A DNA stretch of 64,000 bases from Pseudoxanthomonas sacheonensis (GCF_010093305.1 NZ_PDWS01000023.1:1-64000), one strand, 5' to 3'; shown: positions 1 to 8,768, numbered from the stretch's first letter. The notes: generated by a model from the letters alone, not told the origin. Program-made: numbers and translations.

Positions 1-332
1 CAACCCACCCGGCCCATCACGCTGCCGTCGAATTTCAGCGCAGAAAGCGCCCAGTGGTACATCACCAGCGCCGGCGCCATGCCGAAGCTCACCAGATCGG
101 CCAGCGAGTCGTACTGCACGCCGAATTCGCTGCTGGTACCGGTCAAACGCGCCACCCGGCCATCGATGCCGTCCATCACCGCCGCGATGAACACCGCCAC
201 CGAGGCCTGCACGAACTGGCCGTTGGCCGCCGCGATGATGGCGTAGAACCCGGCGAACAGGCCCGCCGTGGTGAACAGGTTGGGCAGCAGATAGATCGTG
301 CGCGAACGCGGTGCTTGCTTGTTTTCGTCCAT
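1..332 (-). CDS. pssA: CDP-diacylglycerol--serine O-phosphatidyltransferase, C-terminal part missing
   Basis: Integral inner-membrane enzyme that joins CDP-diacylglycerol and serine to make phosphatidylserine, the precursor of phosphatidylethanolamine. The visible 110 residues start with [20 protein letters not shown] and contain the complete CDP-alcohol phosphatidyltransferase signature D-G-x2-A-R-x8-G-x3-D-x3-D at residues 57-79. Hydrophobic segments lie on both sides. The gene runs off the left edge of the window, so it is truncated by the window and not broken. Identification is secure because every signature residue is present. Confidence 0.9.
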   Translation of the reverse strand, partial: MDENKQAPRSRTIYLLPNLFTTAGLFAGFYAIIAAANGQFVQASVAVFIAAVMDGIDGRVARLTGTSSEFGVQYDSLADLVSFGMAPALVMYHWALSALKFDGSVMGRVG

Positions 333-422
333 GCGTCGCAGTTTAGCCCAAGCAGGCGGCTTGCCAGCCCGGCCCGGCGGTGCTGCAATCGCATCCTTCC
401 CCTGATCCCCCTGGAGACCGCC

Positions 423-827
423 ATGCGCGCTCTGTCCACAAGCACGGTCCTGATCCGCACCTTCGCCCTGCTCGCCCTGGCCGGGGCCTGCACGACCGCC
501 CTGGCCGGCAAGATCTACCAGTGGAAGGACGCCAAGGGCGTGACCCACTACTCCGACAGCCCGCCGCCGGAAGGCCAGGCCAAGGACCGCCGGATCGACA
601 ACCGCGGCGAACCGGCGCCTGCGGCGACCGTAGCCGGCAAGTCCGTAGAGAATCCCATGTGTACCACCGCCAAGCGCAATCTCCAGGTCCTTAGCGGCAA
701 AAACGCGGTGCAGCAGGACAGCGACGGGGACGGCAAGCCCGACAAGACCCTGACCGAAGACGACCGCGGAAACCAGCGCAATCTGGCCGAAGCGGCGGTC
801 AAGGCCTACTGCACTCCCGCCACCTGA
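423..827 (+). CDS. DUF4124 domain-containing secreted protein
   Basis: 134-residue protein with an N-terminal signal peptide (hydrophobic core at residues 10-25, probable cleavage after ALA near residue 26). A DUF4124 module follows immediately ([19 protein letters not shown]). DUF4124 proteins are common periplasmic proteins of unknown role in Xanthomonadaceae. The remainder is hydrophilic with an Asp/Gly-rich stretch (DSDGDGKPD) resembling a calcium-binding loop. The start at 423 is chosen because the signal peptide begins there and GGAG lies just upstream; the longer open frame upstream is antisense to pssA. A second DUF4124 gene follows after 3 bases. Confidence 0.8.
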   Translation: MRALSTSTVLIRTFALLALAGACTTALAGKIYQWKDAKGVTHYSDSPPPEGQAKDRRIDNRGEPAPAATVAGKSVENPMCTTAKRNLQVLSGKNAVQQDSDGDGKPDKTLTEDDRGNQRNLAEAAVKAYCTPAT

Positions 828-830
828 ACC

Positions 831-1109
831 ATGCGTCTGGCCTGGGCCATCTGCGCAGGCCTGTTGCTGGGCATCGGCGTGGCCTGGTGGCTATCGCGCG
901 AAGCGCCCGGAAAAACCGAGGCGAGGCAGCGGCGCGCCGAGCAGGCCGCCGCCGCCCAGGCCCGCGACGCCAGGCCCTCGCTCTACCGCTGGCGCGACGC
1001 TGCCGGTGTACTGCAGATCACCGATAAACCTCCCCCGGACCGGCCTTTCCAACGCATCGACCGCGAGCCCGACCGCGCCATCAAGGTCGAAGGCGACAGC
1101 GCCGACTGA
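831..1109 (+). CDS. DUF4124 domain-containing membrane-anchored protein
   Basis: 92-residue protein with one N-terminal hydrophobic segment (residues 3-21), an Ala/Arg/Gln-rich spacer and a C-terminal DUF4124 motif ([19 protein letters not shown]). It begins 3 bases after the stop of the preceding DUF4124 gene, so the two are probably co-transcribed and translationally linked. The second protein has kept only the anchor and the core motif. No function is known for the family. It ends about 70 bases before proS on the same strand. Confidence 0.75.
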   Translation: MRLAWAICAGLLLGIGVAWWLSREAPGKTEARQRRAEQAAAAQARDARPSLYRWRDAAGVLQITDKPPPDRPFQRIDREPDRAIKVEGDSAD

Positions 1110-1180
1110 GCGCAATCCCGCAATGTCCGGCCGCAGCTGGCAAAATGCCCGCTTCCCCACGCCGTGAAGAACCTTCCCCG

Positions 1181-2875
1181 ATGCGCCTGTCGCAATTCCA
1201 TCTCCGCACCACCAAGGAAACCCCCGCCGACGCCGAAGTGGTCAGCCATCAGCTGATGCTGCGCGCCGGTATGATCCGCAAGCTGGCCTCCGGACTCTAC
1301 ACCTGGTCGCCATTGGGGCTACGGGTACTGCGCAAAGTGGAAAACGTGGTGCGCGAGGAAATGAACCGCGCCGGCGCCATCGAGATGCTGATGCCCACGG
1401 TGCAGCCGAGGGAACTGTGGGAGGAAACCGGGCGTTGGGAGAAATTCGGCGGCCAGCTGCTGAAGATCCGCGACCGCAAGGACGCCGAGTACTGCTTCGC
1501 GCCCACCGCCGAGGAAGTGATCACCGATTTCGCCCGCAACGAACTGGCCAGTTACAAGCAGCTGCCGGTGAACTTCTACCAGATCCAGACCAAGTTCCGC
1601 GACGAAATCCGTCCGCGCTTCGGAGTGATGCGCGCGCGCGAATTCCTGATGAAGGACGGCTACTCGTTCCATCTGACCGAAGCCGACCTGGTGCGCGAAT
1701 ACAACAACATGCACGCGGCCTATAGCCGCGTGTTCACCCGCCTAGGCCTGAAGTTCCGCGCGGTGCAGGCCGACTCCGGCGCCATCGGCGGCGACGCCTC
1801 GCAGGAATTCCACGTGCTGGCCGATTCGGGCGAAGACGCCATCGCCTTCTCCACCGGCTCGGACTACGCGGCCAACGTGGAAGCCGCGCGGGCCGCCGAA
1901 CCCGCACCGCGTCCGGCCGCCGCCGAAACAATGCGCAAAGTGGAGACGCCGACGCAGAAGACCTGCGAGGAAGTGGCCACGCTGCTCTCCATTCCTCTGC
2001 AACGCACGGTCAAGTCGGTCGCGGTGATGACCGAGGCGGGCTTCGTGCTGGCGCTGGTGCGCGGCGACCACGCGGTCAACGAGATCAAGCTGGCCAAGGT
2101 GCCGGGCCTGGCCGACTACCGCATGGCCACCGAAGCGGAGATCAAGGAATACCTGGGCAGCGAACCCGGCTTCCTGGGTCCGCTACAGCCGGCGAAAGAG
2201 ATCCGCGTGGTCGCAGACCGCGAGGTGGCGGCGATGGCCGACTTCGTCGTCGGCGCCAACGAAGCCGGTTTCCACATCGCCGGCGTCAACTGGGGCCGCG
2301 ACCTGCCCGAACCGCACACTGTCGCCGACATCCGCAACGTAGTGCATGGCGACCGCGCGCAGGACGGCGGAGAACTGCAGATCGCACGCGGTATCGAAGT
2401 GGGCCATGTGTTCCAGCTGGGCCGCAAGTACACCGAAGCGCTCAAGGCCACGGTGCTGGACGAATCGGGCAAGGCCGCCACCATGCTCATGGGCACCTAC
2501 GGCATCGGCGTGTCGCGCATCGTCGCAGCGGCGATCGAACAGAACCACGACGAGGCCGGCATCATCTGGCCCGAGCCGATGGCCCCTTGGGCGGTCGCCG
2601 TCTGCACCATCAACCCGAAGGGCGATGCGGCGGTAAGCGACGCCGCGCAGAAGCTGTTCGACGATCTTCAGGCCGCGGGCATCGAGGCGGTGATAGACGA
2701 CCGCGGCCTGCGCCCGGGCCAGATGTTCGCCGACATCGAACTGATCGGCATCCCGCACCGCGTGGTGATCTCCGAACGCGGCCTGGCCGCCGGCACCTTC
2801 GAGTACCGCGCGCGCCGTGCCAGCGAGGCGGAGAATTTGGGCCGCGATGAACTGCTGGCGAAACTGATCGGCTGA
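1181..2875 (+). CDS. proS: prolyl-tRNA synthetase (class II, bacterial type with INS editing domain)
   Basis: Cytoplasmic enzyme that charges tRNA-Pro with proline. The 564-residue length is normal for the bacterial form with an editing insertion. The N-terminus ([20 protein letters not shown]) is the typical ProS start, so 1181 is preferred over the in-frame ATG at 1145. Class II motif 2 is visible ([17 protein letters not shown], residues ~140-157). The YbaK-like INS editing domain covers roughly residues 220-400, and motif 3 plus the anticodon-binding domain form the C-terminal part (GTYGIGVSR, then [13 protein letters not shown]). Confidence 0.97.
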   Translation: MRLSQFHLRTTKETPADAEVVSHQLMLRAGMIRKLASGLYTWSPLGLRVLRKVENVVREEMNRAGAIEMLMPTVQPRELWEETGRWEKFGGQLLKIRDRKDAEYCFAPTAEEVITDFARNELASYKQLPVNFYQIQTKFRDEIRPRFGVMRAREFLMKDGYSFHLTEADLVREYNNMHAAYSRVFTRLGLKFRAVQADSGAIGGDASQEFHVLADSGEDAIAFSTGSDYAANVEAARAAEPAPRPAAAETMRKVETPTQKTCEEVATLLSIPLQRTVKSVAVMTEAGFVLALVRGDHAVNEIKLAKVPGLADYRMATEAEIKEYLGSEPGFLGPLQPAKEIRVVADREVAAMADFVVGANEAGFHIAGVNWGRDLPEPHTVADIRNVVHGDRAQDGGELQIARGIEVGHVFQLGRKYTEALKATVLDESGKAATMLMGTYGIGVSRIVAAAIEQNHDEAGIIWPEPMAPWAVAVCTINPKGDAAVSDAAQKLFDDLQAAGIEAVIDDRGLRPGQMFADIELIGIPHRVVISERGLAAGTFEYRARRASEAENLGRDELLAKLIG

Positions 2876-2898
2876 ATCAAGCGCGGACCGCCAAATGT

Positions 2899-2946
2899 AA
2901 CCCTTCCCCTGCTTGCGGGGGAAGGTGCCGAAGGCGGATGGGGGCG
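2899..2946. repeat. small palindromic dispersed repeat downstream of proS
   Basis: The sequence CCTTCCCCTGCTTGCGGGGG forms a perfect-looking hairpin with the following GAAGG, then GTGCCGAAGGCGGATGGGGG. It resembles the larger inverted element at 50482-50607, which has the same CCCCTGCTT core. It may act as a weak terminator for proS, but there is no T-run. Confidence 0.5.
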
Positions 2947-2974
2947 CTCTTGGCGCCATCTGTCTGAACAAAGC

Positions 2975-3190
2975 AAAAGCGTTTCGCGCTACGCGCGAGT
3001 CACTTTTCTTTGAACGGCAAAGAAAAGTAACCAAAAGAAAGCCGCCCTACGGCGCGCCCAACGATGAAGCCGTTGGGTTCGCATGCGAATCGGGAATTTC
3101 CGTAAGGCGCATCCTGCGCCTACGGAAACGGCGCACATCCCTGTGCGCCGCCCTTCGGGTTTACCCAATTCGCATGCCGCGCCTCACGGG
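2975..3190 (-). repeat. ~217-bp dispersed repeat, copy A (reverse orientation)
   Basis: When reverse-complemented, this segment matches 3301-3518 and 37637-37854 along its whole length. The most conserved part is GGCGGCTTTCTTTTGGTTAC followed by TTTTCTTTGCCGTTCAAAGA, then AAAGTGACTCGCGC. The other end has a conserved palindromic block (GGCGGCGCAC...GTGCGCCG). Short open frames inside are by-products of the repeat and were not annotated. Between copies A and B lies a CAACGG tandem repeat (3201-3222) and no recognisable gene. Confidence 0.85.
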
Positions 3191-3300
3191 GCTTGAGAAT
3201 CAACGGCAACGGCAACGGCAACAAGCATTGCTTCCACTGTGGGTTGCTGCCAAAACACCAAATCCATCAGCAGACAGCTTTTTTGCTCCTGATCCCCATC

Positions 3301-3518
3301 CCCGTGAGTCGTGGCAAGCAGGTCGGGTAAAACCCCGAAGGGGCGGCGCACACGATGTGCGCCGTTTTCGGACGGCACATGGATGTGCCTTCCGAAAATT
3401 CCCGGCCTGCTTGCGGACCCGGCGGCTTTATCGCCGGGCGCGACGTTAGGGCGGCTTTCTTTTGGTTACTTTTCTTTGCCGTTCAAAGAAAAGTGACTCG
3501 CGCAAGGCGCGAAAGCTC
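3301..3518 (+). repeat. ~217-bp dispersed repeat, copy B (forward)
   Basis: Forward copy of the element also found at 2975-3190 (inverted) and 37637-37854. It begins CCCGTGAG, carries the GCGCACACGATGTGCGC palindrome and the GGACGGCACATGGATGTGCC block, and ends in the strongly conserved TTTTCTTTGCCGTTCAAAGA segment. Copies A and B together form an inverted repeat about 540 bp across between proS and the ThrE-type gene. Confidence 0.85.
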
Positions 3519-3524
3519 TTACTC

Positions 3525-3641
3525 TAAGCCAAAGCCAAAGCCAAAGCCAAAGCCAAAAGCCAAAAGCCAAAAGCCAAAAGCCAAAAGCCAAAAGCCAAGA
3601 GCCAAAAGCCAAGAGCCAAAAAGCCAAAAAGCCAAAAGGCA
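3525..3641. repeat. AAAGCC/AAAAGCC microsatellite
   Basis: About 117 bases of nearly pure tandem units: first a 6-base unit (AAAGCC), then a 7-base unit (AAAAGCC) with a few G substitutions toward the right end. It directly follows repeat copy B and precedes the hairpin at 3645-3678. A similar but degenerate A-rich tract follows repeat copy C near 37905-37930, so the tract appears to belong to a composite element. Confidence 0.9.
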
Positions 3642-3644
3642 AAA

Positions 3645-3678
3645 TCAAGATGGATCCCGGCTTTCGCTGGGATGACGA
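3645..3678. repeat. CCCGGCTTTCGCTGGGATGACG-type palindromic repeat (single copy)
   Basis: The segment TGGATCCCGGCTTTCGCTGG followed by GATGACGA is a member of the widespread TGGATTCCCGC...GGGAATGACG palindrome family. A full inverted pair of the same family lies at 50964-51067, and a derived or interrupted copy lies near 37936-38025. Confidence 0.6.
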
Positions 3679-3721
3679 TTCATTTGTTAGCGGGTACCCA
3701 CCTTCGCCTAGACCGCAAATT

Positions 3722-4981
3722 TCAAAGATTCTTCCGTGCCGGCAGCAGCAAATTTCCGAACAACAGCCCCGCGATCAGCGCCATCACGATATTGATCACC
3801 GTCAACAACGCCGAATTGCCGACCGCCAGATCCTGCTGCTGCACCAGGCTCAGCACACCCCGCAAACTATTACTGCCCGGCACCAGCATGATGATGCCCG
3901 GCACCCGGATGATCGCACCGGGCTTGTTGGCCCAGCGCGCGAAAACATTGCCCGCCGCCGTCAACACCAGCGCCGACAGGAATATCCCGACCTCCGTCCC
4001 CCAGGCCTGCCCCGCGTAACGCGAAATCAGATAGCCGCAGATCGCCGCCGCCATCACCCAGCCATAATCGCGGCGGTGCGCCTTGAACAGCACGGCGAAG
4101 GCATAGGCCGCCAGCACCAGCGACGTCCATTCCACCCATTCCGGCTGCGGGCGCAACGCGCGCACTTCCGGATACAGGCCCAGCAGCTGCGCCAGGGTCA
4201 GTGCGATCAGCGTACCCACCGTCAGCTTGAGAATGGTGGCGATGGCGCCGGCGAAACGCGCCGTGCCCGAGACCAGATGCTGGCTGGTCAGTTCGTTGAC
4301 CGCGTTAGTCAACGTCATGCCGGGCAACAGCACCACCAGCGAAGCGATGATCACGCTGTTCAGATTGAGCGGCTGGATGAAATTGGAAACCAGCACCGCC
4401 ACCATGCCGGCCATCAGCGCCGATACCGCATCGCTGGCTTCCTTCAATCGCGGACGCCGCTCGTTCAGAAGCGCCTGCACGCCGATCAGCAGGCCGATGA
4501 ACGTGGCCGTGCCGATATCCAGCCACGGCAACCGCCATAACCCGGCCACCGCACCCGAGGCCAGCGCGAACGCCAGCAGCTGCGTCGCACGCCAACGCAG
4601 GCTGGGCTTGCGGTCCAGCGCGCGCAGCGCGGTGTGGCCCTGCGCGATGCTCATCGCCCCGCCGGCCACGGCTTCGGCGATGCGGTCGGATTCGCTCAGC
4701 TTGTAAAGGTCGTTTTCGCCCGGCGCCAAGCGGATCACCCGGGTGGTGTCGCTGGCTCCCAACGGTCGGGACGGATCGCTGAAGCTGAGGATCAGGCCAG
4801 TCGGATTCGACCAGGGTTCGCATTCCAGTCCCAGCCGGGTCGACAGCGCCACCACCGCCCCTTCCAGGCGCTGAGCCGTAGTCCCATAGGTATGCAGGCG
4901 GGCCGCCGTTTCGCATACGAAAGCGATGCGCTGGGCATAAGTAGCAGTGCTCGTGGCGGAGTTGGTTGCGGTTTGCGGCAT
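3722..4981 (-). CDS. threonine/serine exporter family protein (ThrE/DUF1212)
   Basis: Inner-membrane protein of 419 residues. The first ~130 residues form the soluble ThrE N-terminal region (AARLHTYGTTAQRLEGA, then EPWSNPTGLILSF). About ten hydrophobic helices follow, covering the ThrE and ThrE_2 halves; one contains LLPGMTLTNAVNEL and a later one MLVPGSNSLRG, both typical of the family. Known members export threonine and serine using the proton gradient. The C-terminus reaches to within 45 bases of the repeat cluster. Substrate is inferred from family only. It is divergent from the lipid-transport operon starting at ~5.1 kb. Confidence 0.8.
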   Translation of the reverse strand: MPQTATNSATSTATYAQRIAFVCETAARLHTYGTTAQRLEGAVVALSTRLGLECEPWSNPTGLILSFSDPSRPLGASDTTRVIRLAPGENDLYKLSESDRIAEAVAGGAMSIAQGHTALRALDRKPSLRWRATQLLAFALASGAVAGLWRLPWLDIGTATFIGLLIGVQALLNERRPRLKEASDAVSALMAGMVAVLVSNFIQPLNLNSVIIASLVVLLPGMTLTNAVNELTSQHLVSGTARFAGAIATILKLTVGTLIALTLAQLLGLYPEVRALRPQPEWVEWTSLVLAAYAFAVLFKAHRRDYGWVMAAAICGYLISRYAGQAWGTEVGIFLSALVLTAAGNVFARWANKPGAIIRVPGIIMLVPGSNSLRGVLSLVQQQDLAVGNSALLTVINIVMALIAGLLFGNLLLPARKNL

Positions 4982-5113
4982 GCGGCTAGTCTAGGGCCTG
5001 GGAATGGTGCGGATGGATGATGCCCGGCTCTTGCTGGCTATGCCACGATTCAGGAGGCCGGCTCCTCGCTTCTCCCGGCATGGGTAGACTGTATGCTCAC
5101 CGATACGAGCGCT

Positions 5114-6229
5114 ATGACCCAGACCGACGCCCGCCCCCGCTTCGAAACCGATGACGCCGATCCCTCGCGGGTACGGCTGGCGGGGCAATGGACCATCGCG
5201 ACCGCACTGCAGGTCGCCGAGCGTCTGCGCGAGATCCCGGCCGGCGCCAAGGCCATCGATGCTACCGGCATTTCGCGCATCGACTCCGCCGGCGTACTGC
5301 AACTGCTGCGTCACGCCGCGCGCAACGACATCGCATTGGACGACCTGCAGTTCCGCGAAGAGCATCAGGCGCTGGTTTCCACCATCGAAGACGTGGCCGA
5401 TGACCGTCCGAAGAAGAAGCGCGACTACGGCTTCGTGGCCGCGCTGGCGCGCCTGGGCTACCGGGTGCAGGACAACGGCAAGGAAATCGTGGCCCTGGTC
5501 AGCTTCACCGGCGAGAACCTGGTGAAGATGCTGCGCACCTTGAAGGAACCCAGGCGCCTGCGCGTCACCGCCACCGTCTTCCATATGGAACAGGTGGGCC
5601 TGGACGCGGTACCGCTGGTGATCCTGTTGTCCTACCTGGTCGGCGCGGTCATCGCCTTCCTGGGCTCGACGATCCTGCGCGACTTCGGCGCGGAGATCTA
5701 CGTGGTGGAACTGGTCAGCATCGCTTTCCTGCGCGAGTTCGCGGTCTTGCTTACCGCCATCGTGCTGGCCGGGCGTACCGCCAGCGCCTTCACCGCACAG
5801 ATCGGCGCCATGCAGAGCCGCGAAGAGATCGACGCGATCCGCACGCTCGGCCTGGATCCGATCGACCTGCTGGTGATCCCACGTCTGCTGGCCCTGCTGA
5901 TCACCCTGCCGCTGCTCACCTTCATCTCGATGATGGCCGGTCTGGCAGGCGGCATTACCGTCGGCGCCTTCGATCTGGGCATTCCGCCGCAGATGTACCT
6001 GGCGCGCATGCACGAAACCCTGGAAGTACGGCACTTCTTCGTGGGCATGTCCAAGGCGCCGGTCTTCGCCCTGATCATCGGCCTGATCGGCTGCCTGGAA
6101 GGACTGCAGGTGGAAGGCACCGCGCAATCGGTGGGCGAGCGCACTACTTCGAGCGTGGTGCAGGCCATTTCGCTGGTCATCGTCCTGGATGCGTTGGCGG
6201 CGCTGTGGTTCATGAACATGGATTGGTGA
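5114..6229 (+). CDS. mlaE: STAS (MlaB-like)-MlaE fusion, ABC lipid-transport permease
   Basis: 371-residue inner-membrane permease of an MCE-type phospholipid transporter. Residues ~10-110 are a STAS domain (RVRLAGQWTIATALQVAERL, IDATGISRIDSAGVLQLL), which is normally a separate protein (MlaB). Residues ~120-371 are the MlaE permease with its conserved EFAVLLTAIVLAGRTASAFT and EIDAIRTLGLDPI segments. The start at 5114 (MTQTDARP) is favoured; an in-frame ATG at 5093 would add 7 residues, and neither has a strong ribosome site. First gene of the mlaE-mlaF-mlaD-lipoprotein operon. Confidence 0.9.
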   Translation: MTQTDARPRFETDDADPSRVRLAGQWTIATALQVAERLREIPAGAKAIDATGISRIDSAGVLQLLRHAARNDIALDDLQFREEHQALVSTIEDVADDRPKKKRDYGFVAALARLGYRVQDNGKEIVALVSFTGENLVKMLRTLKEPRRLRVTATVFHMEQVGLDAVPLVILLSYLVGAVIAFLGSTILRDFGAEIYVVELVSIAFLREFAVLLTAIVLAGRTASAFTAQIGAMQSREEIDAIRTLGLDPIDLLVIPRLLALLITLPLLTFISMMAGLAGGITVGAFDLGIPPQMYLARMHETLEVRHFFVGMSKAPVFALIIGLIGCLEGLQVEGTAQSVGERTTSSVVQAISLVIVLDALAALWFMNMDW

Positions 6230-6237
6230 GATGGAGC

Positions 6238-6346
6238 CGGGAATCGGGAATCGGGAATCGGGAGTGGAAACAGCCAAGCGTTTCACGGCAACGGGCGAGG
6301 GGCTTGCGTCTTGACTATTGCCGATTCCCGATTCCCGATTCCCGAT
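6238..6346. repeat. inverted GGGAATC tandem repeat pair spanning the mlaE-mlaF junction
   Basis: Three GGGAATC units (6240-6263) face three GATTCCC units (6321-6346), with about 57 bases between them. This can fold into a long hairpin between mlaE and mlaF. The right arm is inside the mlaF reading frame. It may attenuate or stabilise the operon mRNA at this junction. Confidence 0.75.
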
Positions 6347-7150
6347 GATCGCGAAGCGGTCATCCGCGTGCGCGGACTGGCCAACAGGTTCGGCGAGCAG
6401 ACCGTGCACGAGAATCTTGACCTGGACGTGCGTCCCGGCGAAATCCTGGGCGTGGTCGGCGGTTCGGGCACGGGCAAATCGGTGTTGATGCGCTCCATCC
6501 TGGGGCTGCGCATTCCCAATGCCGGCGAAATAGAAGTGCTGGGCACCGATGCGCGATCGACCCGCCTGCAGGACCGCCAGCACATAGAGCGCAACACCGG
6601 CGTCCTGTTCCAGGACGGCGCGCTGTTCTCGTCTCTGACCGTGGGCGAAAACGTGCAGGTACCGCTGAAGGAACACCACGGCGAATTGCCCGACAGCTGG
6701 CGCTACGAGCTGGCGCTGCTGAAAGTGAAGCTGGCCGGGTTGCCGGCCGATGCGCTGAACAAGCTGCCGTCGCAGCTCTCCGGCGGCATGCGCAAGCGCG
6801 CCGGCCTTGCGCGCGCGCTGGCGCTGGATCCGCCGCTGCTTTTCCTGGACGAGCCCACCGCCGGGCTGGACCCGATCGGCGCAGCCGCCTTCGACCGGCT
6901 GATCCGCACCCTGCAGCAGGCGCTGGGCCTTACCGTCTTCCTCATCACCCACGACCTGGACACCCTGTACGCTATCTGCGACCGGGTGGCGGTGCTGGCC
7001 GACCGCAAAGTGGTGATCAATGCGCCGATCGCCGAAGTGGAGAAGCTCGACCACCCGTGGGTGCAGGAATATTTCCACGGCCCGCGCGCACGTGCCGCGC
7101 GCCAGGGCCGCGATGCCTACCAAGAACGAACCAAGCAAGAGGCGTCCTGA
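6311..7150 (+). CDS. mlaF: MlaF-type ABC transporter ATPase
   Basis: Cytoplasmic ATPase (279 residues) that powers MlaE. It has Walker A GGSGTGKS, signature LSGGMRKRAGLARALAL and Walker B LLFLDEPTAGLDP, the last two as in MlaF homologs. The start is TTG at 6311, supported by GAGGGG eight bases upstream. Residues ~3-12 (ADSRFPIPD) are encoded by a GATTCCC simple repeat, an unusual N-terminal extension; an in-frame GTG at 6368 is the alternative start but would remove the usual residues before VRGL. It is followed 2 bases later by mlaD. Confidence 0.9.
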   Translation: MTIADSRFPIPDDREAVIRVRGLANRFGEQTVHENLDLDVRPGEILGVVGGSGTGKSVLMRSILGLRIPNAGEIEVLGTDARSTRLQDRQHIERNTGVLFQDGALFSSLTVGENVQVPLKEHHGELPDSWRYELALLKVKLAGLPADALNKLPSQLSGGMRKRAGLARALALDPPLLFLDEPTAGLDPIGAAAFDRLIRTLQQALGLTVFLITHDLDTLYAICDRVAVLADRKVVINAPIAEVEKLDHPWVQEYFHGPRARAARQGRDAYQERTKQEAS

Positions 7151-7152
7151 AC

Positions 7153-8079
7153 ATGGAAACCAAAGCCAACTACGTCCTCATCGGCGCTTTCACCATCATC
7201 ATCGCGGCTGCTTTGTTGCTGTTCGGACTGTGGGCGGCGAAATACTCCTCCGAGCGCAGCTGGCAGGAGTACCAGGTGGTGTTCCGCGAAGCCGTCACCG
7301 GCCTGTCGGTGGGCAGCCCGGTGCAGTACAACGGCATCGCGGTGGGCTCCATCACCAAACTGTCGCTGGCGCCCAACGACCCGCGCCAGGTGATCGCCAG
7401 GATCCGCCTGGAAGCGACCACGCCGGTCAAGGCAGACACGCGCGCCAAACTGGCCATCACCAGCCTGACCGGTCCTTCCATCATCCAATTGAGCGGCGGC
7501 ACGCCGCAGGCCCCGGCGCTCACCTCGGTCGACACGCGCGAAGCGCCGGTCATCCAGACCGCACCCTCGGCGCTGCAGAACATCACCGACACCGCCAACC
7601 GCATCGTCGAGCGCCTGGATCAGGTGCTGAGCGACCAGAACGTGGCGCACATCGCCACCACGCTGCAGAACCTGGAAACCATCAGCGGCGACATGGCCAA
7701 CCGCGAAGAAGGCCTGCAGGCGCTGATCGCCAGCGCCCGCGATGCGGCCACCAACCTGGACCGCACCCTGGATACCACCAACGGCACCATCCAGCGCCTG
7801 GACCAGAACCTGGTGAAACAGCTTCCGCCGATACTCAACAAGCTGGAAAGCACTTTGGCGCGGCTGGATTCGGCGGCCGGCAACGCGGACGCGATCCTGG
7901 GCGAGAACCGCGCGGCCATCAACAGCTTCGCCAGCGACGGACTGGGGCAACTGGGCCCTACCCTTTCCGAACTGCGCAGCCTGATCCGCGACCTGCGCCA
8001 GGTCAGCGACCGGCTTGAAGGCAATCCCGCGCGCTACCTGTTGGGTCGCGACGCACCCAAGGAGTTCGAACCGAAATGA
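7153..8079 (+). CDS. mlaD: MlaD-type MCE domain protein
   Basis: 308-residue protein anchored by one N-terminal transmembrane helix (residues 7-30). A single MCE domain follows (~40-120, with VTGLSVGSPVQYNGIAVG). The long C-terminal region (~150-300) is rich in predicted helix with many Gln/Leu/Asn, as in MCE proteins that form needle-like tunnels. Hexamers of MCE proteins carry lipids across the periplasm. It is longer than E. coli MlaD (183 residues). The start ATG at 7153 overlaps no other gene, and the end overlaps the next start by 4 bases (ATGA). Confidence 0.92.
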   Translation: METKANYVLIGAFTIIIAAALLLFGLWAAKYSSERSWQEYQVVFREAVTGLSVGSPVQYNGIAVGSITKLSLAPNDPRQVIARIRLEATTPVKADTRAKLAITSLTGPSIIQLSGGTPQAPALTSVDTREAPVIQTAPSALQNITDTANRIVERLDQVLSDQNVAHIATTLQNLETISGDMANREEGLQALIASARDAATNLDRTLDTTNGTIQRLDQNLVKQLPPILNKLESTLARLDSAAGNADAILGENRAAINSFASDGLGQLGPTLSELRSLIRDLRQVSDRLEGNPARYLLGRDAPKEFEPK

Positions 8080-8723
8080 AATCGATGCGACTGCCCTTTC
8101 TTCGTCTTCTTTCCGTCGCCATGCCGCTCATGCTGCTGGCCGGCTGTTCGGTGCTGGGCAACGGCAAGCAGCGCGATCCGGTGACCATCTACGCGCCACA
8201 GGTGAAGGTATCGCCCGATCCTTCCTGGCCTTCGGTGACCTGGCAGCTGGCGGTGGCCAAGCCCACGGCCGCGCGCGTGGTCGACAGCCCCCGCATCGCG
8301 GTGCGCCCGGTACCCGGCGAGCTGCAGGTCTACAAGAGCGTGACCTGGTCGCAGCCTTCCACCGACCTGATCGAAGCCACGGTGCTGCGTGCGCTGGAGG
8401 ACTCCGGCAAGATCCCCGCTGTCGCCCGCACCGGCAGCGGCATCCGCGCCGACTACCGGCTGATCATGGACCTGCGCCGCTACGAAGCCGATTACGCGGG
8501 CAATGCGGTTCCCTCGGCCACCATCGAACTCACCGCCAAGCTCCTGCACACCAGCGAACAACGCATCGTCGCCTCGCGCACGTTCCTGCAGGTGGAACCC
8601 TCCAGCGGCACGGAGGTGGCGCAGGTGGCTGCCGCTTTCGATCAGGCGCTGGAGAGATTGGGTGGCGAAGTCGTCGGCTGGGTGCTGACCACGGGCGAAG
8701 CGGACGCCAGCCGCAAGCGCTGA
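8076..8723 (+). CDS. ABC-type transport auxiliary lipoprotein (PqiC-like)
   Basis: 215-residue outer-membrane lipoprotein candidate. The signal peptide ends in a clear lipobox (LMLLAGC, Cys near residue 24). The mature part fits the ABC-type transport auxiliary lipoprotein family (VDSPRIAVRPVPGELQVYKS, then a segment where the two strands YRLIMDLRRYEADY are typical). PqiC/YmbA-type members dock MCE proteins to the outer membrane. Translation is coupled to mlaD through a 4-base ATGA overlap. This is the last gene of the operon; no mlaC is present. Confidence 0.85.
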   Translation: MKSMRLPFLRLLSVAMPLMLLAGCSVLGNGKQRDPVTIYAPQVKVSPDPSWPSVTWQLAVAKPTAARVVDSPRIAVRPVPGELQVYKSVTWSQPSTDLIEATVLRALEDSGKIPAVARTGSGIRADYRLIMDLRRYEADYAGNAVPSATIELTAKLLHTSEQRIVASRTFLQVEPSSGTEVAQVAAAFDQALERLGGEVVGWVLTTGEADASRKR

Positions 8724-8768
8724 AGTCCGTACCCCTGCACTGCCCGGTGGGCGAACGAGCACATTTGA

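Noticed and set aside
3525-3641. Regular tandem array considered as CRISPR
   Set aside because: Units are 6-7 bases with no unique spacers, and no cas genes lie nearby.
2913-3675. Open frames of 60-178 codons inside the repeats near 3 kb
   Set aside because: They consist of the ~217-bp repeat and the microsatellite, have no ribosome site or homology other than to other repeat copies, and are typical mis-annotated hypothetical proteins.
4991-7138. 715-codon open frame on the minus strand opposite mlaE and mlaF
   Set aside because: It is antisense to two clearly homologous genes. The translated sequence is Gln/His/Arg-rich without any recognisable domain, as expected for antisense of a GC-rich gene.
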